45,649 nt of DNA from Bacteroidota bacterium (GCA_013289065.1 JABDAP010000007.1:1-45649), one strand, 5' to 3'. Numbered from the stretch's first letter, positions 7,897 to 16,226 are shown. Made by a program: numbers and translations. The notes: generated by a model not told the origin, from the letters alone.

Positions 7897-8835
7897 TTGA
7901 AAATAACTGCAGCATTTTTCAGATTGGTCAGGTGGCCCAACCTGGTGTTCATCGCATTGACGCAATTGCTTTTTGAATATTGCATTTATCAAAAAGTATA
8001 TCAAACTTCTTTTGCCAATTCAGGCGATACGCGCCAGTTTATTTTTCTTGTGCTGGCTTCTGTATGTATTGCAGCTGCCGGTTATATCATCAATGATTAT
8101 TTCGACCTGAACATCGACCAGGTAAACAAACCCGGTAAAGTAGTTGTGGGAGTGATCATCAACAGGCGGTGGGTTATTTTCTGGCATATGTTCTTAAGCT
8201 TACTCGGGCTTTTTTTTACCGTATCTGCCTTACCCATTTCAGAATACTGGTATCTCGTACTGGCAAACTTTGCGAGTATTATTTTATTGTGGTTCTATTC
8301 AACCAATTTAAAAAAACAATTGCTGATCGGCAATGTGCTCATCTCTTTATTAACGGCATGGGTGATACTGATCATTTTCTTTTCCAAATATCCATTACGC
8401 ATCCGCAATCTTTTAGCGGTTGATCATAATGAGGTTCGTTTTTTCCGTTTCACGGTTCTGTACACTGCTTTTGCCTTTATCATATCATTGATCCGCGAAG
8501 TGATCAAGGATATGGAAGATATAGAAGGCGACAGGAAATATGGTTGCCGTACTATGCCCATCCTCTGGGGATTGAATGCCAGTAAGGTTTTCGTAGCAGT
8601 ATGGATCATTGTGCTGATAGCGGCATTGTGTATCCTCCAGTTCTATGTACTGCCATTCGGATGGTGGATGAGCGCCGTATATTGCGTGGCGTTCATTATG
8701 CTGCCATTGATCTGGATATTACAAAAACTATACAGGGCGCAGAGTATGCAGGATTTTCACCGGTTAAGTACAGTGGTTAAACTGGTGATGTTCACGGGTA
8801 TTTTATCGATGGTATTTTTCAGGATGTATTTATAA
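7897..8835 (+). CDS. UbiA-family prenyltransferase
   Basis: The 312-residue integral membrane protein belongs to the UbiA family, which joins a polyprenyl chain to an acceptor. Both Mg-prenyl-diphosphate motifs are present: NDYFDLNID at 66-74 and D205-x2-D208-x3-D212 in EVIKDMEDIEGD. Hydrophobic segments are spaced for about eight or nine helices. In the Bacteroidota such proteins are often annotated as geranylgeranylglycerol-phosphate geranylgeranyltransferase or as menaquinone-related enzymes; the acceptor cannot be decided here. The start is a TTG, since no ATG precedes the conserved FRLVRWPNL segment. It sits between a KdsC-like phosphatase and maf. Confidence 0.87.
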   Translation: MKITAAFFRLVRWPNLVFIALTQLLFEYCIYQKVYQTSFANSGDTRQFIFLVLASVCIAAAGYIINDYFDLNIDQVNKPGKVVVGVIINRRWVIFWHMFLSLLGLFFTVSALPISEYWYLVLANFASIILLWFYSTNLKKQLLIGNVLISLLTAWVILIIFFSKYPLRIRNLLAVDHNEVRFFRFTVLYTAFAFIISLIREVIKDMEDIEGDRKYGCRTMPILWGLNASKVFVAVWIIVLIAALCILQFYVLPFGWWMSAVYCVAFIMLPLIWILQKLYRAQSMQDFHRLSTVVKLVMFTGILSMVFFRMYL

Positions 8836-8843
8836 TGTTACAT

Positions 8844-8876
8844 CTTAGTGCTTCTGTGCCTTCGTGACTTCGTGGC
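8844..8876. repeat. Solo copy of CTTTGYG/CTCTGCG-type word repeat
   Basis: Four diverged copies of an 8-9 base word (CTTAGTG, CTTCTGTG, CTTCGTG, CTTCGTGG) lie in the 74-base gap before maf. They resemble one arm of the hairpins at 32263, 36277 and 39869, but no opposite arm is present. Confidence 0.45.
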
Positions 8877-8909
8877 CAAAAAAATCATAGACCAATCACA
8901 AAAAATATT

Positions 8910-9491
8910 ATGCAGGATATTATACTCGCTTCCCAATCGCCCAGAAGAAAAATGTTGCTCGAATGGGCGGAGATCTCTTTTGAAGTGATCGTAAAACATA
9001 CGGATGAAAGTTATCCCGAAGGGCTTGGCCTTTCAGAGATCGCTATACATATTGCACGGAATAAAGCGCTCGCAGTAAAAACCTATGTGCAGGATTCTTT
9101 TCATGGCGAATATGCAAAAAAAACGATCCTTGCCGCCGATACGATAGTAGTGCTCGAAAACAAAGTGATCGGCAAACCGGAAGACAGGAACGATGCGATC
9201 AATATACTCAGGTCGCTTTCCGGCAAACAGCATCTTGTGGTAACAGGCGTAGTAATACTGGCTGCTTCCGGAGAAATGGCATTCGCAGATACAACCGAAG
9301 TATCCTTTCATTCACTGACGGATGAGCAGATAGAATTTTATGTTGATAAATACCAGCCATACGATAAAGCGGGCGCTTATGCCATACAGGAATGGATAGG
9401 TGTTGTAGGTATTAAATCCGTGAAAGGCGATTTCTATAATGTAATGGGATTGCCTGTGAGCAGGGTGGTTCAGGCATTGGCTTCGTTATGA
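8910..9491 (+). CDS. Maf-like nucleoside triphosphate pyrophosphatase
   Basis: The 193-residue protein is a complete Maf/Ham1-like house-cleaning pyrophosphatase, which hydrolyses non-canonical or modified nucleoside triphosphates such as dTTP or UTP to monophosphates. It shows the P-loop-like ASQSPRR at 7-13, the catalytic AADTIV with Asp77, IGKP just after it and YDKAGAYAIQEW near 165. Family subtypes (YhdE for dTTP/UTP, YceF for m7GTP) cannot be separated with certainty; the QEW following AGAYAI resembles the dTTP/UTP group. It is on the same strand as the UbiA-like gene, 74 bases downstream. Confidence 0.92.
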   Translation: MQDIILASQSPRRKMLLEWAEISFEVIVKHTDESYPEGLGLSEIAIHIARNKALAVKTYVQDSFHGEYAKKTILAADTIVVLENKVIGKPEDRNDAINILRSLSGKQHLVVTGVVILAASGEMAFADTTEVSFHSLTDEQIEFYVDKYQPYDKAGAYAIQEWIGVVGIKSVKGDFYNVMGLPVSRVVQALASL

Positions 9492-9508
9492 TTGTGCCAT
9501 CAAAAATA

Positions 9509-9545
9509 CGCCGCGTCTTTGCGCTTCTGCGGTAAAAGTTTGCGC
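9509..9545. repeat. Solo copy of CTTTGCG/CTTCTGCGG-type word repeat
   Basis: Contains CGCGTCTTTGCG, CTTCTGCGG and TTTGCGC in the 161-base gap between maf and the DUF2851 gene; related to one arm of the three conserved hairpins further right. Confidence 0.45.
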
Positions 9546-9614
9546 ATAAACTACTTTTCTCCAGGGTGAAAAAAGAATACAAACACGCATTAACCGTATT
9601 TTTCTTTATATGAT

Positions 9615-9657
9615 TTCATGATACTTTTCAACCGCACAAATCGTACGGTATCATGAA
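9615..9657. promoter_or_regulatory. Inverted repeat overlapping a start codon and a -7-like element
   Basis: TTCATGATAC (9615-9624) and GTATCATGAA (9648-9657) are perfectly complementary over 10 bp. The right arm contains the ATG (9653) of the DUF2851 gene. The left arm overlaps TACTTTTC (9622-9629), one base off the -7 consensus. It could be an operator or an RNA stem that covers the start codon. Confidence 0.4.
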
Positions 9658-10942
9658 TGAAAGATTATTACAATTCATCTGGCAGTTCCAGTATTATAAC
9701 AGGAAGCAGCTGCACACTTCGCAGGGAGAAATATTATTTATTGAAAAACCAGGAACATGGAACCACCACCAGGGGCCGGATTTTTCGGAAGCCGTTATCC
9801 GCATCGGCAGTACCAAATGGGTGGGTAATGTTGAGTTGCATCTGCGCTCATCGGATTGGTATAAACATCATCACGCAACCGACATAAATTATACAAATAT
9901 TATCCTTCACGTAGTTTGGGAAGAAGACAAACCTGTGTACGACCTTAATGCCAATATCATTCCCACATTGGTACTGCAGCCTTTGGTGCCGAAACTATTA
10001 CTGGAACGCTATGCATCGATGATGGAAACAATGGTAATGGTTCCCTGCCATTCTTTTTTACCCGTACTCGATAACCTTGGCTGGTGTGCATGGAAAGAAA
10101 GGCTTGCAGCAGAGAGGCTGGAACGGAAATCAACGCATATCCTGTTATTGGCCAAACAATCAGGCAACCATTGGGAAGAAACCTGCTGGTGGCTGCTCGC
10201 AGCAAATTTTGGCGTGAAAGTAAACGCCGCTTTATTCGAACAGGTTGCAAGAAGCATCCCGTTAACTATCCTGGCAAGGCATAAAAACCGGGTGCAGCAA
10301 CTCGAAGCGTTGTTGCTGGGGCAGGCCAATCTTTTATCAGCCAGATATGACGACGATTATGCTGTGATGCTTCAAAAGGAATACCGTTTTCTGAAAAAGA
10401 AATACAAACTGCAGATGATCGGCAAGGCGCCTGCTTTTTTGCGGATGCGGCCCGCAGCTTTTCCAACCGTGCGGCTGGCGCAGCTGGCCATGCTGCTGCA
10501 CAATTCTTCGAACTTTTTTTCATTGATCAAAGAAATAAAAGAATGTAAAAAAATGCTGGAAATATGCATGGTCACCGCCAACGATTACTGGCACTATCAT
10601 TACCGTTTTGATGAAACGGCTTCTTATCAACCCAAACATATAGGCAAACAAATGGCGGAAAATATCCTGATCAATACCGTGATCCCGGTTTTGTTTGCAT
10701 ACGGATCATACTGCAAAGAAGAATCGTACAAAGAAAAAGCCATTCAATGGTTATATGAATTGCCTGCTGAACAGAACCAGCTTACCAAACAATGGCAGCA
10801 GTCGGGTATCCGCCATCAATCTGCGCTTGACTCGCAGGCGCTCATAGAATTAACAAATCATTATTGCACACACAAGCGCTGCCTCGATTGTGCGGTAGGC
10901 AACGGAATACTTAAAAAGGACGTCTTTAAAGAGAATCCGTAG
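9653..10942 (+). CDS. DUF2851 family protein
   Basis: The 429-residue protein matches the Bacteroidota family DUF2851 over its length. Recognisable features are the N-terminal ERLLQFIWQFQYYNRKQL, the WNHHQGPDFSEAVI segment, the strand-rich VGNVELHLRSSDWYKHHH and a C-terminal cysteine cluster, CTHKRCLDCAVGNGIL. The GPDFxxA...GxVExHxxxxDW pattern recalls nuclease-like folds of the PD-(D/E)XK type, but that is my inference and the function is unknown. Its 3' end overlaps the convergent OsmC-like gene by 17 bases. Confidence 0.85.
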   Translation: MNERLLQFIWQFQYYNRKQLHTSQGEILFIEKPGTWNHHQGPDFSEAVIRIGSTKWVGNVELHLRSSDWYKHHHATDINYTNIILHVVWEEDKPVYDLNANIIPTLVLQPLVPKLLLERYASMMETMVMVPCHSFLPVLDNLGWCAWKERLAAERLERKSTHILLLAKQSGNHWEETCWWLLAANFGVKVNAALFEQVARSIPLTILARHKNRVQQLEALLLGQANLLSARYDDDYAVMLQKEYRFLKKKYKLQMIGKAPAFLRMRPAAFPTVRLAQLAMLLHNSSNFFSLIKEIKECKKMLEICMVTANDYWHYHYRFDETASYQPKHIGKQMAENILINTVIPVLFAYGSYCKEESYKEKAIQWLYELPAEQNQLTKQWQQSGIRHQSALDSQALIELTNHYCTHKRCLDCAVGNGILKKDVFKENP

Positions 10943-11429
10943 TAGGTGGTTCTTCGGGCAAACTATGCGGATCAGGTTCTGAAGTTTTTATGGTACCACT
11001 GATCACTCTGCGTGAGCCGCCGAGGTCCCAGTTGAATTTCATATCAAGTTCGATATCGGGATGTATAGATCTTTCAACAGGACAGGTTCTGGCAGTATTT
11101 TCAAGCACCGCCCGTTGTTTTTCATCGAGGATGAGGCCCTGCGGGAAAACGATATTAACAACGATCTTGCTGATACGCCGCGGGTCGCCGGCCATTACCT
11201 TTGTTACGGCAACACTGGTGCCATCGAGTGTGATATCCATGTTGCGGGCTTTAATGGCCATGGTGGTAACCATACAGGTGCCCAGTGCAACGGCAACAAG
11301 ATCGGTGGGAGAGAACCTTTCGCCTTTGCCCTGGTTATCGGTAGGCGCATCTGTTTCAATGATGGTTCCGCTTTGGGTATGGGTAGCAGTTGTGCGGAGC
11401 TCGCCTTTATAAATAATTTGTGAAGTCAT
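10926..11429 (-). CDS. OsmC-like peroxiredoxin-family protein
   Basis: The 167-residue protein belongs to the OsmC/Ohr/YhfA group, thiol-dependent peroxidases acting on organic hydroperoxides or, for YhfA-like members, proteins of uncertain role. The two redox cysteines are Cys52 in ALGTCMVTTM and Cys116 in TCPVERSI. The FSPTDLVAVALGTC segment is the family signature. The last 30 or so residues (proline-rich, ending PTTDSL) extend past the normal domain, and their coding DNA runs into the end of the convergent DUF2851 gene. It is divergent from the gene at 11468, with a 38-base shared upstream region. Confidence 0.86.
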   Translation of the reverse strand: MTSQIIYKGELRTTATHTQSGTIIETDAPTDNQGKGERFSPTDLVAVALGTCMVTTMAIKARNMDITLDGTSVAVTKVMAGDPRRISKIVVNIVFPQGLILDEKQRAVLENTARTCPVERSIHPDIELDMKFNWDLGGSRRVISGTIKTSEPDPHSLPEEPPTTDSL

Positions 11430-11467
11430 TGTTTCATTTTACTATAAATTTACAAGTAACAAATCAA

Positions 11468-12298
11468 ATGGAAGTGAAGAAGCTATTTTTTATAACATTC
11501 GTATTGGGTTCGGTTGTTGTTTCTGCGCAACAAAAAGTGCAATCAACAAGTGCGGATACCAAACAGCAAAAGAAAAATGAGCGGCGCGACAAGATCAACC
11601 AGCTGATCAAGCAGGAAGAAGAAGGCGCCCTGATCTACCAGAAACAAAGTGCATTTGGTTTTAAATTCAATACCGATGCATGGAGTTTGTTCTATGAACA
11701 TGGCAAATACAAAACCATTACCAAAACCAGTTTATGGTGGCTGGAGTTTGGTGAAAGAAAACATCCGAAAGAAGAAAAGGTTCCAACGCTGAGTGCATCG
11801 GGCGGATTTCTTACGATATCCAGTTACATCTACGGTAAAATAAATAATTTTTATTATCTCAAAGCGGGTATTGGCCAGCAGACACTGATCGGTGGAAAAG
11901 GAAATAAAAATGGTGTGGCCGTATCGGCAATTTATGGCGGCGGTTTTTCGGCCGGATTGTTAAAGCCTTATTATATAGAGATACAGGATCCGAGCACCAA
12001 TCAACGCGAACAGATCAAGTATACAGGTAGTAATGATGCATTGTTCCTTGACCCAACTATTATTATCGGAAAAGGAAGTTTTGGCAAAGGGTTCAATGAG
12101 ATCAAATTTGTACCTGGTGTTCATGCCCGTACAGCGCTCCGTTTTGATTATGGACGATATAATGAAGTATTATCTGCCCTGGAAGTTGGGGTAAATGCTG
12201 AATATTACACGCAAACCATGCCCATGCTGCTTCTCAACCCCGAGAAGAAATTCTTTTTCAACGCTTATATAGCGCTGGTCTTTGGTAAGAGAAAGTAA
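11468..12298 (+). CDS. Predicted outer-membrane beta-barrel protein
   Basis: The product from ATG 11468 has 276 residues and begins with a signal peptide, MEVKKLFFITFVLGSVVVSA. A charged, glutamine-rich segment (about 25-55) is followed by alternating hydrophobic and polar strands to the last residues, FNAYIALVFGKRK, as in outer-membrane barrels. I do not recognise a named family; similar proteins are found next to lipA in Bacteroidota as far as I recall. The open frame extends 16 codons further upstream, but that part would precede the signal peptide, so it is excluded. It ends three bases before a lipA-proximal promoter-like element. Confidence 0.72.
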   Translation: MEVKKLFFITFVLGSVVVSAQQKVQSTSADTKQQKKNERRDKINQLIKQEEEGALIYQKQSAFGFKFNTDAWSLFYEHGKYKTITKTSLWWLEFGERKHPKEEKVPTLSASGGFLTISSYIYGKINNFYYLKAGIGQQTLIGGKGNKNGVAVSAIYGGGFSAGLLKPYYIEIQDPSTNQREQIKYTGSNDALFLDPTIIIGKGSFGKGFNEIKFVPGVHARTALRFDYGRYNEVLSALEVGVNAEYYTQTMPMLLLNPEKKFFFNAYIALVFGKRK

Positions 12299-12308
12299 AT
12301 TACTTTTG
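12281..12308 (+). promoter_or_regulatory. Promoter-like TTTG / TACTTTTG upstream of lipA
   Basis: TTTG at 12281-12284 is followed after 16 bases by TACTTTTG at 12301-12308, close to the Bacteroidota -33/-7 arrangement. The -33 part lies inside the end of the upstream gene. Transcripts would include the hairpin at 12316-12369. Confidence 0.5.
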
Positions 12309-12315
12309 CAGAGTT

Positions 12316-12369
12316 AATAGTTAAAAGTTAAGAGTTAAAAATGATGTTTACTCTTAACTTTTAACTATT
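12316..12369 (+). repeat. 20-bp inverted repeat in the lipA leader
   Basis: Arms 12316-12335 and 12350-12369 are perfectly complementary over 20 bp with a 14-base loop; imperfect pairing extends outward. The words (AGTTAAAAGTT, TTAACTATT) are the same as in the hairpin at 2101-2177. It lies between the TACTTTTG element and the lipA ATG, so it is either the terminator of the upstream gene or a leader hairpin of lipA. Confidence 0.65.
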
Positions 12370-12387
12370 GACTTTTAACTAAAGAGC

Positions 12388-13317
12388 ATGCAGGAATTAC
12401 CTATAGTAGCAAAAACCGATACTACCACCCCACTCAAAAAACCCAACTGGCTCCGCGTAAAACTGCCTATCGGCGAGAGTTATAAGCATGTGCGCGGGTT
12501 GGTTGATACACATAAATTACACACCATTTGTGAAAGTGGCAATTGTCCGAATATGGGTGAATGCTGGGGCGCGGGAACGGCTACTTTTATGATCCTTGGA
12601 AATATCTGTACACGCAGCTGCGGATTTTGCGCGGTGGCCACAGGCAGGCCCGAAGCAGTAGATTGGAATGAACCGCAACGTGTGGCCGAAGCTATTCATC
12701 TGATGAAAGTAAAGCATGCCGTGGTTACGAGTGTAGACCGCGATGAATTAAAAGATGGCGGCTCGATCATCTGGTATAATACCATTGAGGCGATCAAAGG
12801 ATTGAATCCCGATACTACTTTAGAAACACTCATCCCCGATTTTCAGGGAAAGATGGAACAGGTACAACGCATTATAGATGCGGCGCCGGATGTGGTGAGC
12901 CATAATATGGAAACCGTAGAACGGATGACACGCCAGGTTCGTATACAGGCCAAATACCGCCGGAGTTTAGACGTATTAAAGATGTTGAAACAAGGAGGCA
13001 TGCGTACAAAAACCGGGATCATGCTTGGGCTTGGTGAAACAAAAGAAGAAGTAAAACAGTCCATGCACGACCTTGTTTCTGTTGGCTGCGATGTATTAAC
13101 ACTCGGGCAATATTTACAACCTACTAAAAAACATTTGCCCGTACAACGTTTTGTGCACCCCGATGAATTTGCGGAGCTGCGCGAGATAGGATATGAAATA
13201 GGATTTGATTATGTAGAAAGCGGCCCGCTCGTGCGTTCATCTTATCACAGCGAAAAACATGTGATAGCAGGTTACGGAAAAAATAAATGGAAAGAAGAAA
13301 AAGAAATGGCAATATAA
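12388..13317 (+). CDS. lipA: Lipoyl synthase
   Basis: The 309-residue product is the radical-SAM enzyme that inserts two sulfur atoms into protein-bound octanoyl groups to make lipoyl cofactors of 2-oxoacid dehydrogenases and the glycine cleavage system. The auxiliary cluster motif CX4CX5C is at Cys48, Cys53 and Cys59; the radical-SAM motif CX3CX2C is at Cys74, Cys78 and Cys81. The C-terminal RSSYH, which supplies the serine ligand of the auxiliary cluster, is also present. Length matches the family. The ATG at 12388 follows a hairpin by 18 bases. lipB is not in the window. Confidence 0.97.
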   Translation: MQELPIVAKTDTTTPLKKPNWLRVKLPIGESYKHVRGLVDTHKLHTICESGNCPNMGECWGAGTATFMILGNICTRSCGFCAVATGRPEAVDWNEPQRVAEAIHLMKVKHAVVTSVDRDELKDGGSIIWYNTIEAIKGLNPDTTLETLIPDFQGKMEQVQRIIDAAPDVVSHNMETVERMTRQVRIQAKYRRSLDVLKMLKQGGMRTKTGIMLGLGETKEEVKQSMHDLVSVGCDVLTLGQYLQPTKKHLPVQRFVHPDEFAELREIGYEIGFDYVESGPLVRSSYHSEKHVIAGYGKNKWKEEKEMAI

Positions 13318-13318
13318 A

Positions 13319-13345
13319 CTGCGCCCCTGCGCCTTCGCGTGCAAC
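13319..13345. repeat. Solo CTGCGCC/CTTCGCG-type word repeat
   Basis: CTGCGCC, CTGCGCC and TTCGCG words fill half of the 55-base gap after lipA. They resemble the words of the three conserved hairpins but form no stem. Confidence 0.35.
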
Positions 13346-13372
13346 TTCATCTTCATCGTTTTACAAACAACC

Positions 13373-14323
13373 ATGAAATTATTAACGGCTATCTTTTTTA
13401 TTTGTGTTCTTTTCAACACATCGTACGCACAATATCATTGGAAAAATGTTGATGCACAATACCAGCCTTTGCCAAAAGGGTTTCATGTTTACCTGACAAA
13501 TGATTCGATTGAAGGAAAACCGAATATTGCTTATTATGTAAGTGCCGACCTGAAAGAAAGGTCACTTTCATTTACCACGCAGGTTGGAAACGGCAAACGA
13601 TATACACCCACCGAATATTTTGAACAGGAACAGAAACCGCTGCTGGTTGTAAATTGTACCTTCTTTGAATTTGTACATAACAGCAACCAGAACTTGGTGA
13701 TCAAAGACGGCAAATTAGAAGCCTACCAGGTGCATACAGTTAACGGGAGAGGGAAAGATACGTTCACTTACCGTCACCCATTTGGCAGCGCTATCGGGAT
13801 CTCTAAAAAACGAAAAGCGGATGTGGCCTGGCTGTACACCGATTCATCCGATGCAAAAGTGTATGCGAGTGAAACGGTGATCGATAATTTTAAAGATTCT
13901 GTCATACATCATACAAAAAAAGAAATGCTGCAACATGGCTCATTCAAAAAATGGAACATGCAAGCAGCAGCGGGCGGCGGCCCTGTATTACTCCAGCACG
14001 GCGAAATACAGATCACCAATAATGAAGAAATAAAATTTACAGGCAAAGCGATCAATGATAAACATCCGCGCACATCAATGGGTTATACGGCTGATGGAAA
14101 ATTAATTATCATGGTGATCGAAGGGCGGTTCCCAAATAAAGCAGAAGGCGCAACACTTGTACAGGAAGCGCAAATGCTGAAAGAGATTGGTTGCGTAGAA
14201 GCATTGAATTTAGACGGTGGAGGAAGCAGTTGCTTACTGATCAATGGCAAACAAACGATCACGCCGAGTGAGAAAGAAATACAGCGGCCGGTGCCGGCGG
14301 TGTTTATGGTGAAAGCCAATTGA
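13373..14323 (+). CDS. Secreted phosphodiester glycosidase family protein (NAGPA domain)
   Basis: The 316-residue protein has a signal peptide (MKLLTAIFFICVLFNTSYAQ) and a phosphodiester glycosidase domain of the NAGPA/PF09992 family, whose human member uncovers mannose-6-phosphate by removing N-acetylglucosamine. Family marks are VNCTFFE, the GGGPVLL strand near 204, HPRTSMGYTADGKLIIMVIE and LNLDGGGSSCLLING near 282. In bacteria such domains probably act on envelope or extracellular sugar phosphodiesters; the substrate here is unknown. It follows lipA by 55 bases on the same strand. Confidence 0.86.
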   Translation: MKLLTAIFFICVLFNTSYAQYHWKNVDAQYQPLPKGFHVYLTNDSIEGKPNIAYYVSADLKERSLSFTTQVGNGKRYTPTEYFEQEQKPLLVVNCTFFEFVHNSNQNLVIKDGKLEAYQVHTVNGRGKDTFTYRHPFGSAIGISKKRKADVAWLYTDSSDAKVYASETVIDNFKDSVIHHTKKEMLQHGSFKKWNMQAAAGGGPVLLQHGEIQITNNEEIKFTGKAINDKHPRTSMGYTADGKLIIMVIEGRFPNKAEGATLVQEAQMLKEIGCVEALNLDGGGSSCLLINGKQTITPSEKEIQRPVPAVFMVKAN

Positions 14324-14391
14324 TTAATTAATAATTGGTCTTCTACACGATGACCTAATTCTTAATTACTGATTATTAATTGTCCTCCACT
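14324..14391. repeat. AT-rich imperfect inverted repeat
   Basis: TTAATTAATAATTGG just after the stop codon is echoed by CTTAATTACTGATTATTAATTG at 14360-14381. The words recur at 15171-15207 at the other end of the next gene. Probably a terminator-like hairpin. Confidence 0.45.
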
Positions 14392-14438
14392 CTTTGTGTT
14401 TCAAAAAAAATATTTAGATTTAATAAAACTAACTATCT

Positions 14439-14921
14439 ATGGAAACAACAAATCTTATCGAAGAAAAAAAATTACCGGGCGGATTGAATGCCCTCACCAT
14501 CCTTACTTTTATCGGTTCGGGGATCGCATTTATTTTTACCTGCTGGAATTATGTCCGTGCAGACACGGCAGTAAGCCAGATGGAGGCAACCAGAGATAAT
14601 GAAAATGCACCGGCTTTTTTAAAAAAGCTGATGACACCCGAAGCCATTGAACGTGCCAGAGTGATGGCCGCAAATAAGTTGCCCATTTTTATTCTCAGCC
14701 TGATCGCGTGTGCGCTTTGTATAGCCGGCGCTGTTCAGATGCGCAAACTAAAAAAGCAAGGTTTTATTTTATGGCTGATCGGAGAAGTGTTGCCGTTTAT
14801 CGGCTTCCTGATTTTTGTAGGCGTCGGAGCAATTTCAGACACACCTTCTATTTTTGGAATGGCGATCGCATTGTTATTTATTATTCTTTATTCGGTGCAG
14901 CGGAAGCATTTGGTTAATTGA
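14439..14921 (+). CDS. Four-helix membrane protein of unknown function
   Basis: The 160-residue protein has four hydrophobic segments at about 17-37, 82-100, 108-131 and 138-153. Between the first and second is a soluble region of about 44 residues (ADTAVSQMEATRDNENAP...). No motif of a named family was recognised; the composition resembles small Bacteroidota membrane proteins. The ATG at 14439 is preceded by AACTAACTATCT with no Shine-Dalgarno. It stands alone, flanked by an AT-rich inverted repeat upstream and a tandem repeat plus terminator downstream. Confidence 0.75.
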   Translation: METTNLIEEKKLPGGLNALTILTFIGSGIAFIFTCWNYVRADTAVSQMEATRDNENAPAFLKKLMTPEAIERARVMAANKLPIFILSLIACALCIAGAVQMRKLKKQGFILWLIGEVLPFIGFLIFVGVGAISDTPSIFGMAIALLFIILYSVQRKHLVN

Positions 14922-14926
14922 TCTCT

Positions 14927-14986
14927 GAATAGTGAATAGTGAATAGTGAATAGTGAATAGTGAATAGTGAATAGTGAATAGTGAAT
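14927..14986. repeat. Tandem array of 7-bp unit GAATAGT, 8.6 copies
   Basis: Sixty bases consist of uninterrupted GAATAGT units, starting six bases after the preceding stop codon. The unit resembles GTGAATAGTTAA words in the hairpins at 2101 and 12316. Such perfect short arrays vary in copy number by slippage. Confidence 0.9.
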
Positions 14987-15076
14987 GATACTGTTTGGAT
15001 CAGGTACTTTTTTTAGCTTTCTTTGAATGCAGCAAAATAAATAGTTACTGCGTTTTGCTATGAATGAAAATAAATT

Positions 15077-15136
15077 AAGCCGCAGATTCGCAGATTAAGT
15101 AAACGTTGATCTGCGAATCTGCGGCTTTAATTTTTT
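15077..15136 (+). terminator. Intrinsic-terminator-like 19-bp hairpin with T-tract
   Basis: Arms 15077-15095 and 15109-15127 are perfectly complementary over 19 bp with a 13-base loop and are followed by TAATTTTTT. The stem contains the word pair GCAGATTCGCAGAT. It would stop transcription from the 14439 gene, although it lies 155 bases past its stop. Confidence 0.65.
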
Positions 15137-15170
15137 CAATATTATTTTAATCCCCGACAGCGTATTTATA

Positions 15171-15198
15171 TTAGTAATTATTAATTCTTAATTACTAA
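15171..15198. repeat. AT-rich inverted repeat after the ROK kinase gene
   Basis: TTAGTAATTA (15171-15180) pairs with TAATTACTAA (15189-15198); further ATTATTAATT words follow up to the ROK stop at 15206. Together with 14922-15170 (tandem repeat, hairpin) it makes up the whole 284-base gap; no gene is seen there. Confidence 0.5.
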
Positions 15199-15205
15199 TT
15201 ATTAA

Positions 15206-16183
15206 TTACTTCAGCTCCCAAACCAATGCACTAGCCCCCAATATCGCCGCATCCGATTCTTTCAAATGGCTCACTAATATTTTTACTTTGTTCTGGAACA
15301 CCTGTATGAGATTGGCTTCCATGTATTCGCGTGTGGGTTTGAGAATGAGGTCGCCGGCTTTGGTTAATCCGCCAAATAATATAATGGCTTCGGGGCTTGA
15401 GAACATCACCGCATTGGCGAGCGCCATGCCAAGGATCTTGCCGGTGTATTCAAAAATTTCTTTTGCCAGTTCATCACCTTCCATTGCAGCATCATATACT
15501 TTTTTAGAATCGAGTTCTGCAGTTGGAACCTTTCTTAAAATACTGGGTGTTTTACTTTTTGCAAGCAGTTCAATAGCCGTTAAACGGACACCGGTAGCCG
15601 ATGCATAACTTTCCAGCGAACCTTTTTTTCCAGTACCCTCATGCATGCGGCCATCGGGAATGATGATGGTATGTCCGAGTTCACCCGCAAAACCATCATG
15701 GCCGTAGATCAATTTTCCATTGGCAACGATACCGCTGCCCACACCGGTTCCCAACGTGATCATGATAAAATCTTTCATCCCCTGTGCAGCGCCATACATC
15801 ATTTCACCTAAAGCTGCTGCATTGGCGTCGTTGGTTAATACAACCGGTAATTTGAACCGGTCTTCCACCAGTTTTGCAAGCGGCAGAATCCCTTTCCATG
15901 GAAGATTGGGTGCATATTCAACGGTGCCTGTATAATAATTTCCATTAGGTGCGCCGAGACCGATGCCTTTCATTCTCCCGATACCGCCGGCCTGTTCAAT
16001 CAGCGGCATTACATTCGTATGCAGTTCATCAATAAAACCTTCCAGCTCTTTGTGTTTGCGGGTAGACATTTCACTCGAAAAAAGTAAGTTTCCCAAACGG
16101 TCAACTATGCCGAATTTGGTACCGGTGCCGCCAATATCAATTCCAATGGCCAATGGTTCTAATCCGGACTTTGCTTTTGGCAT
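15206..16183 (-). CDS. ROK-family sugar kinase (glucokinase-like)
   Basis: The 325-residue protein is a ROK-family kinase, probably phosphorylating glucose or a related sugar with ATP. The phosphate-binding motif is IGIDIGGTGTKFGIV, the catalytic aspartate sits in LTNDANAAALGE and the second ATP motif is TLGTGVGSGIV. The zinc site usual in this family (a conserved GH followed by CxCGxxGCxE) is altered: GELGHT is kept, but the cysteines are replaced in HEGTGKKGSLESYAS by Glu, Thr and Ser. The fold otherwise looks complete. The gene lies 43 bases downstream of the sugar transporter on the same strand, so import and phosphorylation are probably co-transcribed. Confidence 0.9.
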   Translation of the reverse strand: MPKAKSGLEPLAIGIDIGGTGTKFGIVDRLGNLLFSSEMSTRKHKELEGFIDELHTNVMPLIEQAGGIGRMKGIGLGAPNGNYYTGTVEYAPNLPWKGILPLAKLVEDRFKLPVVLTNDANAAALGEMMYGAAQGMKDFIMITLGTGVGSGIVANGKLIYGHDGFAGELGHTIIIPDGRMHEGTGKKGSLESYASATGVRLTAIELLAKSKTPSILRKVPTAELDSKKVYDAAMEGDELAKEIFEYTGKILGMALANAVMFSSPEAIILFGGLTKAGDLILKPTREYMEANLIQVFQNKVKILVSHLKESDAAILGASALVWELK

Positions 16184-16226
16184 GTTTGTATTATTTTATT
16201 AATGATCGCGATTCTCAGTGTACAAA

